From positions 1 through 64,000 of the forward strand of contig JAKSTN010000009.1 of NCBI GenBank assembly GCA_024402535.1: DNA of 64,000 nt. Reading direction: 5' to 3'. Below, piece by piece: positions 46,541 to 54,628 of this stretch. Position 1 is the first letter of the stretch, and each line of letters starts with the position of its first letter. A model generated the notes under the pieces. The model searched no databases and was not told the DNA's origin. It saw only the letters and a list, made by a program, of their open reading frames with translations. Origin of the DNA: Treponema sp. (GTDB lineage: Bacteria; Spirochaetota; Spirochaetia; Treponematales; Treponemataceae). Made by a program: the position numbers and the translations under genes.

Positions 46541-48061
46541 ATGGACGAATTGATTAAATTTAAAAGAGCAAATTTTTTTCCAGGGCTTCAAGTTGGACCT
46601 AATTATTGGAACAAAATCGAAGATTATCATTTTGAAAAGGAAAAGCTTTATAATAAATTATTCCATGGATTCGGAATTGTCCCTGGTTTTTTAGATTCCC
46701 TTCATGTTCAGGCTGAAAAAACAAAAGGTGGATTAATTACTTTTATTGTAGGTCGTGGTATTTGTTTTGACGGTTTGGGAAATCCATTGTTCTTGAATGA
46801 ACCACAGGTTTTGGTTTTTGACTCAAAGAAATACACTTATCCTACAACTATTTACATAGTCGTTAAGTACAACGAAATAATGCAGGATTTTTTCCAGAAC
46901 AGTGAAAATATTGATTTGCAGGGGTACCAGTATAAACTGGAGACCGCAAAAGTAGAAATTGTTCAGGAAATAACAGAGCCAGAGATTACAGTAGAGTTAG
47001 CAAGAGTTCGTCTTGATGATGCAGAGGGAACTGGAATAACTGCCATAAAAAATTGTGATGATTTCTGTGATCCTGGAATTAACGCTTTGGATTATAGATT
47101 CGTTCCATGGGCAATTAAAACTAAAAAAGGTGTTTCTGTTTACCTTGAGAATTTCTTAATCGAACTTTTTGAATTGACATGTAGTGTATCAAATTCTTGT
47201 TATGAACTTTTCCCTCTTCATTCTTTGAGAAATATGCATACAGTTGCTATGACTTCAAAAATGATCATTCAGACTGCCGGGGTATATTTTGATGATGTTA
47301 TTCATTTGCTTTCTCCATTGTTTGATATCGATCATGAAGTTTTATTTGAACTTGCAGAGTATGAAAAAAACAATGAGGATAAAAATTATAAATTCACTAC
47401 AAAAGAAGCTTATGAAATTGCAAGAACTTCGATGTATGCTCTTGGCGATTTAATAAAAAAATACAGCGGTAAATATGAAGAAGTAGATGCAATCTTAAAG
47501 GCTCATAAAGCTGTTGTTGAAGGACTTAAGAATACAATCATTGAAAAAGAAGTTAATAGTTCTGATATTCAGTTTATTAGTTACGAATTCCCTAGAGTTC
47601 TCCTTTTCGAAGACGAAAAATATACACTTGTTGATACAGTTAATATGGCTTCTCAGGAATCTCTTGAAGCTCACAGACTTTCATTTGTTAATACTCAGCA
47701 TCCATCAACAGTTAAAGATTCATTCTATTATCCGGATGGAACTTTGGTTTATGACACACTTAAGAGATGGATTGGTGGCAGTATGAAGTTCCATATGAAG
47801 AATATTATAAAGGGAAGAAAAACATTAATTGTTCGCCGTACAGATATTTATCAGGGAAATTATGCTGTAGAAGTAATTCTTCAAGGAAAAAATAAATTCA
47901 CAATGAATATTGATGGTCAGGATTCAAAGAATCGCTGGCGAAATATTTACTTGAAGATTAATGAAGGTGAAATTACTGAATATACACCGGAAATTGAATT
48001 TAGTATTGGTGAAAAAGGACGAGATAATTCTGGTTCAATTTGGATTTATCAGGTTTTGTAA
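46541..48061 (+). CDS. CIS-associated protein with HGWGVV-type N-terminus
   Basis: A 506-residue protein. The N-terminus (FFPGLQVGPNYWNKIEDYHFEKEKLYNKLFHGFGIVPGFLD, in parts) resembles a family seen near CIS loci in cyanobacteria and actinobacteria with an F-tGKLL---F--E--Y---K---HNRLLHGWGVV-GL pattern. A TssK-like role has been considered but is not shown. The remaining 350 residues are unrecognised, mixed alpha/beta. It lies between tail protein I and the FHA gene. Confidence 0.6.
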   Translation: MDELIKFKRANFFPGLQVGPNYWNKIEDYHFEKEKLYNKLFHGFGIVPGFLDSLHVQAEKTKGGLITFIVGRGICFDGLGNPLFLNEPQVLVFDSKKYTYPTTIYIVVKYNEIMQDFFQNSENIDLQGYQYKLETAKVEIVQEITEPEITVELARVRLDDAEGTGITAIKNCDDFCDPGINALDYRFVPWAIKTKKGVSVYLENFLIELFELTCSVSNSCYELFPLHSLRNMHTVAMTSKMIIQTAGVYFDDVIHLLSPLFDIDHEVLFELAEYEKNNEDKNYKFTTKEAYEIARTSMYALGDLIKKYSGKYEEVDAILKAHKAVVEGLKNTIIEKEVNSSDIQFISYEFPRVLLFEDEKYTLVDTVNMASQESLEAHRLSFVNTQHPSTVKDSFYYPDGTLVYDTLKRWIGGSMKFHMKNIIKGRKTLIVRRTDIYQGNYAVEVILQGKNKFTMNIDGQDSKNRWRNIYLKINEGEITEYTPEIEFSIGEKGRDNSGSIWIYQVL

Positions 48062-48073
48062 AAGAGGTTACAT

Positions 48074-48436
48074 ATGAAATATTGTAAAGAAGGACATTTA
48101 ATGGATACCTCATGGAAGGTTTGTCCAATTTGTATTGCTCCTTTAGCAGGATGGCTTGTGTTGTTGAAGCCGGACGGAAATGTAGAAAAATATTATACAC
48201 TTCATGAAGGAAAGTCTTTTATCGGAAGTGCCGCTGATTGTGAGATTCGTATTTTAAAAGCAGGTTTGCCAAGACAACAGGCGTATCTTTCAATATTTAA
48301 TGGGGAATGTTCTTTAGTCGATTTAGGAAACGGAAGTCCAATAAAGGTTAATAATATTAACAGTGTAAAATCCATGCTTATTGATGGTGATGTTATCGAA
48401 ATGGGGGACAAACAGTTTAAAATCAAACTTTTGTAA
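48074..48436 (+). CDS. Zinc-ribbon plus FHA-domain protein
   Basis: A 120-residue protein. An N-terminal zinc ribbon candidate (C4, H8, C17, C20) precedes an FHA domain with SFIGSAADCEIRI near 53 and LVDLGNGSPIKVN near 95. FHA domains bind phosphothreonine peptides and act in post-translational control of some T6SS. The zinc ribbon's MDTSWKVCPIC motif closely resembles the C-terminal ribbon of the next gene's product, MKDSWDYCPFC. Confidence 0.8.
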   Translation: MKYCKEGHLMDTSWKVCPICIAPLAGWLVLLKPDGNVEKYYTLHEGKSFIGSAADCEIRILKAGLPRQQAYLSIFNGECSLVDLGNGSPIKVNNINSVKSMLIDGDVIEMGDKQFKIKLL

Positions 48437-48441
48437 AGATT

Positions 48442-49590
48442 ATGAAAAAAAGATTTTTAAGTATTTTATTATTACTTTCAGTTGTTTCACTTTTTGCGGA
48501 TGCAAATAAAAATAAGTTGAATATTAAAGTTGATCAGATTGTCACAGATGATTATCCAAATATGACCGCTTATGTTTCTGTAAAAAATGAAAAAGAAGAA
48601 ATTGTAACAGGTCTTGCAGCGGGCTTATTTATGACCCGTATTGATAGCGAAGAATTAAAAGGTAAACAAAGTGTTTATCCTTTTACAATGAAATCAGAAC
48701 CAATAGATTATTCTATTTTGATTTCAAATAACGGTATCATGGAAGGCGAACCATTAGATTTTCAAAAGACTGCCGTTATTCAGTTTCTTGACCTTATGCA
48801 GAAAGATGAAACTTTATCTCTTTATGCAATCGGAGATGATGCGGTTCCTGTTTTTGAAAATTTAAAGAAAGACGAAATTGATACTGCTTTAATTAACGAG
48901 ATACAGACTTCAGAAACACAAGCTAGAGTTTATGACTCTTTGATGAATGTAATCAGAAAAGTTGAGAATAAAAAAACACGTCGAAAGGTAATTATTGTTA
49001 TTTCTGATGGCCGTGATCAGAACAGTCGTTTTACAAAAGAACAGCTTGATACAGTTTTAACAGAAAAATCTATTCCTGTTTATGCTGTCGGAATCAAAGT
49101 TTTAAGTTCTGCTGGATTAAGTGCATTAAACCAGATTTCAGAAGTATCATCGGGATCTTACTTGTATTCATCTACATTCGATAAAGTTCCGGATAAACTT
49201 AGAACTGTACGTGATATTATCAATAAATGTTATGTAATTAATTATAAAGTTAAGAATGTAAAACCAGATAATAATTATCACCTTATGGAAGTTTCGGTAA
49301 TTGAACGTGACTCAGAAGGTAAAGGTCAAAAAACTTTCTATGCATTGAAACTTCCTGTTCCAAAATGGGTAATTATTTTATTAATTGTTCTTGCAGGTGT
49401 TACTTTAGCAGTATTAATTCTTTTGTTAATTCTTTCAAAAATTAAAAAGCGAAAGGCATTGGGGATTTCAAAACGTAAATGTCCGGATTGTAGAAACAGA
49501 ATGAAGGATTCCTGGGATTATTGTCCATTCTGTCGTTACATACCGGAATTGAAAAAGAAAAATAAATCAAAGAAGAATGCAGATAAATAA
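48442..49590 (+). CDS. Membrane-anchored VWA-domain protein with C-terminal zinc ribbon
   Basis: A 382-residue protein. Signal peptide (about 1-19), an extracytoplasmic VWA domain with VIVISDGRDQNSRF near 185, a transmembrane helix (about 312-334) and a cytoplasmic C-terminal zinc ribbon (CPDC and CPFC). The first MIDAS motif is degenerate: the DxSxS position reads ISNNG (about 94-98). It could sense or bind a partner outside and recruit the FHA/zinc-ribbon protein inside (inference). It is followed directly by sheath 2. Confidence 0.8.
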   Translation: MKKRFLSILLLLSVVSLFADANKNKLNIKVDQIVTDDYPNMTAYVSVKNEKEEIVTGLAAGLFMTRIDSEELKGKQSVYPFTMKSEPIDYSILISNNGIMEGEPLDFQKTAVIQFLDLMQKDETLSLYAIGDDAVPVFENLKKDEIDTALINEIQTSETQARVYDSLMNVIRKVENKKTRRKVIIVISDGRDQNSRFTKEQLDTVLTEKSIPVYAVGIKVLSSAGLSALNQISEVSSGSYLYSSTFDKVPDKLRTVRDIINKCYVINYKVKNVKPDNNYHLMEVSVIERDSEGKGQKTFYALKLPVPKWVIILLIVLAGVTLAVLILLLILSKIKKRKALGISKRKCPDCRNRMKDSWDYCPFCRYIPELKKKNKSKKNADK

Positions 49591-51342
49591 ATGAATAAGT
49601 TTTCAGTACCAGGTGTATATGTTTTTGAACAAAAATATACACTTAACCCATTACAAATAGATACTCGTTGTTTAAGCGCCTTTGCAGGAATAAGTGAAAA
49701 AGGACCTGTTGGGACACCTGTGCTTATTAACAGTTTTGACGAATATTTAAAAGTATTTGGAGGTTTTGATACTGAAGGTGTTTTACCACTTTCCATTTAT
49801 TCTTATTTTAAGTGTGGTGGTAAGGAATGTATTGTTACAAGAGTTGCTCATAAAGAGAGTGTTAGTTGTGCTGAGTATGAACTTAAAGCGCAAAAGGGTA
49901 GCGCCAAGTTACAGGCTCTCACACCTGGAACTTGGGGAAATTACCTTTGCACAAAACTATGGTATGAATATGAAAAAATAAAAACTCCTGTTGTTGATCT
50001 TAGTCACGAAGGTGATTTTATACAGCTCGAAAAGGTTGAAAATCTCTTACCTGGCGACATTTTGGAAATTAACTTTGGACAAGGAAAACTCATTTCACGA
50101 CAGGTTAGTCTGGTTCAGGATAATAAAATATATTTTACTTATCCAATTCATAATTTAAAAAAATATTCAGATGTAAAAGATACTCTTATTTTGAATAAAC
50201 AGTTTGTCTCTATACTTATTTCAACAAGAAATAAAAAAAATGAGACTTATCTTCATCTTTCAATGAATAAAAATGATGAAAGATATTATGAGAAATACAT
50301 TAATGAACGTTCTGCTGTTTGTCGCATTGTTTCTGACGGAGTAGAAGGTATTTTTAAAAATGTATATTCCGAATATGCAAGAGGCGGTTGTGATGGAATT
50401 GCAGATCTTACCGCTGCAGATTTTATAGGTCATTATAAGGGAATGACTGATTATTCTGGTATTGGGACTTTTGAGTCTAGAGATGATATTTCATTAATTT
50501 CTTGTCCGGATTTGTGCTGGCTTTTGAATATGAGTGGTAAATCTCAGGATGAAAAACTTCAGAATTATAAAGCTGTTCAACAGGCAATGTCTGTTCAAGC
50601 CGAAAGATTTGCCGGTCGCTTTGCTGTTTTTGATATACCAGATTTTTTTGATACGTCAGATGTAATTGAATACGCAAGAAAAATGGATTCTGATTTTTCT
50701 GCCTGTTATTACCCGTATATAAATGTAATAGATCCTTTGGATGCAACAGGGTGCAAGACATTAAAAATACCACCTTCAGGGGCGGTATGTGGTTGTATAG
50801 CTTTGACTGATGGAGAGAAAGGAATATTTCATGCTCCTGCAAACTGTATTCTTCATGGAAGTGTGGGACTTTCAAAGCGTATAACACAAGGGGAAATGGG
50901 AGAACTTTATGATCATAATATAAATGTTTTAAAGTATTTCCCTGGAAGTGGAGTAAAAATATGGGGGGCAAAAACTCTTTCATCAAATTCTGACTGGCGT
51001 TACATCAGTGTACGCAGAACTTTTTCAAGAATTTGCACATCCATTAAACGTGGAACCCAGTGGGCTGTTTTTGAAGTGAATGATAAAAATTTAAGAAAAA
51101 GACTTGTTCGTCAAGTTTCAGGTTTTCTTCTTGATTTATGGATGAAAGGTTATCTGGCTGGGAGTACAGCAGAGCAGGGATTTTATGTTAGGTGTGATGA
51201 AGAATTAAATCCACCTGAAAACATAGATAATGGAATTCTTACATTTGAAGTAGGGCTTGCTATTGTGAAACCTGCAGAATTTTTCCAAATAAAAATTACT
51301 GCAGAAAAAGATGGAGCAAGTGTTTATATAGATGAAGAGTAA
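49591..51342 (+). CDS. Contractile sheath protein 2
   Basis: A 583-residue phage-tail-sheath-family protein. The N-terminus FSVPGVYVFEQKYT and FAGISEKGPVG are sheath-like. A longer middle domain follows. Late motifs are GAKTLSSNSDWRYISVRRT and CDEELNPPENIDNG, ending IVKPAEFFQIKI, as in sheath 1 (41895). Two or more sheath variants are usual in eCIS such as Afp and PVC, where they pack at the base and along the sheath. It starts immediately after the VWA gene. Confidence 0.93.
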   Translation: MNKFSVPGVYVFEQKYTLNPLQIDTRCLSAFAGISEKGPVGTPVLINSFDEYLKVFGGFDTEGVLPLSIYSYFKCGGKECIVTRVAHKESVSCAEYELKAQKGSAKLQALTPGTWGNYLCTKLWYEYEKIKTPVVDLSHEGDFIQLEKVENLLPGDILEINFGQGKLISRQVSLVQDNKIYFTYPIHNLKKYSDVKDTLILNKQFVSILISTRNKKNETYLHLSMNKNDERYYEKYINERSAVCRIVSDGVEGIFKNVYSEYARGGCDGIADLTAADFIGHYKGMTDYSGIGTFESRDDISLISCPDLCWLLNMSGKSQDEKLQNYKAVQQAMSVQAERFAGRFAVFDIPDFFDTSDVIEYARKMDSDFSACYYPYINVIDPLDATGCKTLKIPPSGAVCGCIALTDGEKGIFHAPANCILHGSVGLSKRITQGEMGELYDHNINVLKYFPGSGVKIWGAKTLSSNSDWRYISVRRTFSRICTSIKRGTQWAVFEVNDKNLRKRLVRQVSGFLLDLWMKGYLAGSTAEQGFYVRCDEELNPPENIDNGILTFEVGLAIVKPAEFFQIKITAEKDGASVYIDEE

Positions 51343-51354
51343 AAGGAGATAGAT

Positions 51355-51795
51355 ATGGCTGATGATGGAAAAATTAGTGCTTACTTATTTACAGTAGAAA
51401 TTGATGGTATTGAAACTGCCAGATTCCAGAAATGTGAAGGACTTGAAGCAGAAACCTACGTTTATGAAATTGAAGAAGGCGGCTTAAACACTTCAACTCA
51501 TAAATTTTATGGGAGAACCCGTTATCCAAACCTGATTCTTGAAAAAGGAATAACAGATAATGAAGCTCTTTTTAACTGGTATAAAGAAACAGTTTTAGAG
51601 GATAAAAAAATCGAAAGAAAAAATGGATCTATTGTATTAAAAGATACAGAAGGAAATGAAATAAAAAGATGGAACTTTTTCCGTGCATTCCCTTGCCGCT
51701 GGATAGGTCCTCGTCTTGAAACAAATATGGGCAGTGACTTTGCATTGGAACGCATTGAAATTACTCATGAAGGTTTATCAGTTGATGGCGACTAG
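51355..51795 (+). CDS. Inner tube protein 2
   Basis: A 146-residue gp19-family tube protein (YLFTVEIDGIETARFQKCEGLEAE at the start, ERIEITHEGLSVDGD at the end). eCIS usually have two tube proteins, of which one forms the baseplate-proximal ring and one the main tube. It follows sheath 2 by 12 bases, mirroring the sheath 1/tube 1 pair. Confidence 0.9.
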   Translation: MADDGKISAYLFTVEIDGIETARFQKCEGLEAETYVYEIEEGGLNTSTHKFYGRTRYPNLILEKGITDNEALFNWYKETVLEDKKIERKNGSIVLKDTEGNEIKRWNFFRAFPCRWIGPRLETNMGSDFALERIEITHEGLSVDGD

Positions 51796-51814
51796 TCATT
51801 AAGGAGAAGAAAAA

Positions 51815-52435
51815 ATGGCATTGGAAAAAGCAGTAATCACAAATATGGATACAAATGACGAAATCGAAGTCATGTTTAATCCAAAAGAATACGTTGTTGA
51901 GAAGAAAACTCCTTGGTCAGAAATAAATGTATTTGGTTTGGACTCTCCTCCAGTTCAGTTTACTATGGGTGAACGTAAAAGACTTTCTATGGAATTGTTC
52001 TTTGATACATCAGAGGAAAAAACTGATGTACGTGATTTTACAAATAAAGTTGAAACATTAATGCTCGTAAATGCTCAGGAACATAGACCTCCAATTTTAC
52101 GTTTTAGCTGGGGTAGCTTAAGCTTTGATTGTGTTCTTGAAGATTTAGTTCAGCGTTTTACTTTGTTTGCAAACGATGGAACTCCTCTTAGAGCAATATG
52201 TAAAGTTGTGTTTAAAGAATATGCAACTGCAGCAACTCAGCTTTCGAATACAAGACGTGAATCTGCAGACCATACAAAGCGGATGGCGTTACGAGAAGGA
52301 GAAACTCTTTCTGCACTTTCGGCACGTGAATATAACGACAGCAGAAAGTGGCGTGTAATTGCAGATGCAAATAATATTGATGATCCTGAAAACCTTGAAG
52401 CAGGAACAATTGTAGAACTGCCACCACTTTATTAG
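51815..52435 (+). CDS. LysM-containing tail/baseplate hub protein (Afp7-like)
   Basis: A 206-residue protein. The N-terminal VMFNPKEYVVEKKTPWSE and later RKRLSMELFFDTS segments match the CIS tube-initiator/gp53-like family. A C-terminal LysM domain (LREGETLSALSAREYNDSRKW, then GTIVELPPLY) is clear. Such proteins link the inner tube to the spike hub. It sits between tube 2 and the VgrG-like spike, the usual eCIS order. Confidence 0.85.
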   Translation: MALEKAVITNMDTNDEIEVMFNPKEYVVEKKTPWSEINVFGLDSPPVQFTMGERKRLSMELFFDTSEEKTDVRDFTNKVETLMLVNAQEHRPPILRFSWGSLSFDCVLEDLVQRFTLFANDGTPLRAICKVVFKEYATAATQLSNTRRESADHTKRMALREGETLSALSAREYNDSRKWRVIADANNIDDPENLEAGTIVELPPLY

Positions 52436-52468
52436 TTTTTGCGTTTGTCTCGAGAAAGGATTTATTAA

Positions 52469-54481
52469 GTGAATTACAAACTAGAACAAAAGCTGAAAGA
52501 GCTTCTCAAAAAATATCCAGATCCTCGAAATAAAGACTTGTACGGATTTAATCAGACGAAGTTTCATGAAGAAAATGCGTTTGTATTTGGAATCGTAGTT
52601 GATAACAAGGACCCTGACTGTTTGGGCAGAGTACGTGTTCAGATGGATCTACTGGCACCTGGATGTGTTGGCCCCTGGTATCATATGTCAAATATGTGGA
52701 CTGGGAATCAGCAGGGATTCTGGACATTGCCAGATTTAGGAACACAGGTTCTGGTTTGCTTTCCTAATGGGAACCTTTCTCAAGGTATAGTACTTGGTTG
52801 TATTTATGATGAAAAACATCTGCCACCAGAAGTAGGTGCTGAAAAACCGACACAGAGTTATTTGTGGCAGACAAAAGCTCATCGCATTGAAATAGTAGAT
52901 GACAGCGGTAAAGAAGGAATTCATATAGAAACAGCCCAGGGAAAAATGCGTTGTGTTATAAGTTCTGATAAAGGAATTGAAATAACCAATGAACTTGGGG
53001 ACATTGCCATTAAGTGTAAAAAATTGACTGTAAAGACAGACAAGAATATTGAACTTAACGGCGAAAAAACTGTAAGTCTTACCTGCGAAGATGCTATGTC
53101 TATGAAGAGCAGTAAAGACACAATCATCACCTGTGATAAAGATGTAACCATAAAAGGAAAAAATGTAAAACTGTCAGGTTCGAAAGGTGTTGCAACAGAA
53201 GGAAAGCAGATTGCCACTGAAGATGACAAAGTTATGGGTTTAGATACTCATATGATGGTTATTCCTGCAGGTATGTCTACAGCAACAGTTCCTCTTCCTC
53301 ATCCTTTTATTGGGAAAATTAATGATAAAGTAAGTAAAGATGTAAAGATAAAAGATAAAGGAGTTGCAGTAAAGGGAAGTAAAGCAAAGCATGATGATAG
53401 TATGCACATGCAGTTACCTGGAACAATTAAGTTTCAGAACAATCCTAAAAAAGAAGGTGAAGTAACAGGCGGAACCGGATCAAAAGTAAAGGTAAACGGA
53501 AAAGAAGTTGCTGTTATTGGTTCTCAGGTTACAACCTGTAACGATATGGGAATGCAGAACAACTCCACAATTATTGCAGTGGGCATGAGCATTCCCATGC
53601 CTGCTATTATTAATCCTGCAAATACAGAAGAATTTGAAAGAGAACGAAAAGAACAGGAAGATAAAGAACCAAAATTCAGTGATGTAAAATGGGCTTCTTC
53701 CAGTGTAGATGAAGGTGCTGAAGCTGAACTTTCAGCCAGTGTTCAGGATATTGCAGACGGAAATATGGTAACCTTGCTTGTTTTCCCAGAAGGAAAAGGA
53801 CCTGAAGACAGTATTCCTATAGCAACTTTCCCTTGTACTGTAAAAAGTGGTAGCGTCTCTGCAAAGTGGAGTTATAGGGCAAATCCTAAAGAGATGCCTC
53901 CGGATAGTGATCCTAAGTTTACGTTTACTGCCCACTGTGCATGGTGCAACTTTGAAAAATCAAGCAACAGTCTTGAAGTAAAGTTGGTTCGTCCTGAAAT
54001 CAAGAAAGTTGAATGGCAGGATAAGGATGGAAACTCTACAAGCAAGGGTCTTGTTGGTGAAGTTCTTAAACTTCATGCAGAGACAAAAGATATGGAAGGT
54101 GGAGTAACTTTCTTTATTTATGATAGTTCTACAGGTAAACAGGTAACCAGCATTGGTGCCAAGATTGAAGGTGATAAAGCAGATGCCGAGTGGACTTATC
54201 ATTACAATGGGGAAAAACTGGATGCAAAACCGAAGTTCAAGATTGAAGCTACTGGGAACAGGTGCAAGAAGGTTGAAAGCGGGGATGTAGAGATAAGTGC
54301 GAAGATAAAAGTAAAAATTAAAAATAAAATTGAAGAAGCTGTATCTGAGCAACCATATTCGTTATATCTAGATGGAGAAGTTTATGAAAGTGGAGAATCA
54401 GATTCTGAAGGACTGATAGAATATGAAAACCTTGTACCTGGAAATTATCAGATATTAATAAAATCAAGTAGCGGAGAATAA
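52469..54481 (+). CDS. VgrG-like spike with PAAR-like and Ig-like extension domains
   Basis: A 670-residue spike. Residues 30-130 hold the gp5 OB-fold (FGIVVDNKDPDCLGRVRVQMDL, WTLPDLGTQVLVCFPNG). A triple-stranded beta-helix follows (KGIEITNELGDIAIK and on), then a PAAR-like region about 265-395 (PAGMSTATVPLPHPF, GSKVKVNGKEVAVIGSQVTTCND). Two Ig-like beta domains (about 400-630) and a short C-terminal prealbumin-like domain (SLYLDGEVYESGESDSEG) follow. The start is GTG at 52469, with AAAGGA nine bases upstream. The extensions may hold effectors. Confidence 0.88.
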   Translation: MNYKLEQKLKELLKKYPDPRNKDLYGFNQTKFHEENAFVFGIVVDNKDPDCLGRVRVQMDLLAPGCVGPWYHMSNMWTGNQQGFWTLPDLGTQVLVCFPNGNLSQGIVLGCIYDEKHLPPEVGAEKPTQSYLWQTKAHRIEIVDDSGKEGIHIETAQGKMRCVISSDKGIEITNELGDIAIKCKKLTVKTDKNIELNGEKTVSLTCEDAMSMKSSKDTIITCDKDVTIKGKNVKLSGSKGVATEGKQIATEDDKVMGLDTHMMVIPAGMSTATVPLPHPFIGKINDKVSKDVKIKDKGVAVKGSKAKHDDSMHMQLPGTIKFQNNPKKEGEVTGGTGSKVKVNGKEVAVIGSQVTTCNDMGMQNNSTIIAVGMSIPMPAIINPANTEEFERERKEQEDKEPKFSDVKWASSSVDEGAEAELSASVQDIADGNMVTLLVFPEGKGPEDSIPIATFPCTVKSGSVSAKWSYRANPKEMPPDSDPKFTFTAHCAWCNFEKSSNSLEVKLVRPEIKKVEWQDKDGNSTSKGLVGEVLKLHAETKDMEGGVTFFIYDSSTGKQVTSIGAKIEGDKADAEWTYHYNGEKLDAKPKFKIEATGNRCKKVESGDVEISAKIKVKIKNKIEEAVSEQPYSLYLDGEVYESGESDSEGLIEYENLVPGNYQILIKSSSGE

Positions 54482-54482
54482 T

Positions 54483-54626
54483 ATGTCTGAAAATAATGAT
54501 GAAAAAGAAGATAAAAACATAATTAATATTTCATATAGAGAAATTGATTCGAAATTGATTAATTTAAGTATGGAAAAAGATAATGAGATCATAATTAAAT
54601 TATTAGAACATATTGATTCGGAGTAA
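54483..54626 (+). CDS. Small CIS-locus protein, 47 residues
   Basis: A short open frame between the spike gene and the effector candidate, beginning MSENNDEKEDKNIINISYRE. It is predicted helical and highly charged, with no signal peptide. GGAG near 54474 precedes the ATG, and the stop is two bases before the next start, so it looks translated. Possible roles include adaptor, chaperone or tether between spike and effector; none can be shown. Confidence 0.5.
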   Translation: MSENNDEKEDKNIINISYREIDSKLINLSMEKDNEIIIKLLEHIDSE

Positions 54627-54628
54627 GC

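Noticed and set aside
50477..50986. 169-residue minus-strand open frame
   Set aside because: It lies wholly inside sheath 2, has no ribosome site and a low-quality composition dominated by Leu, His and Phe; it is an antisense shadow.
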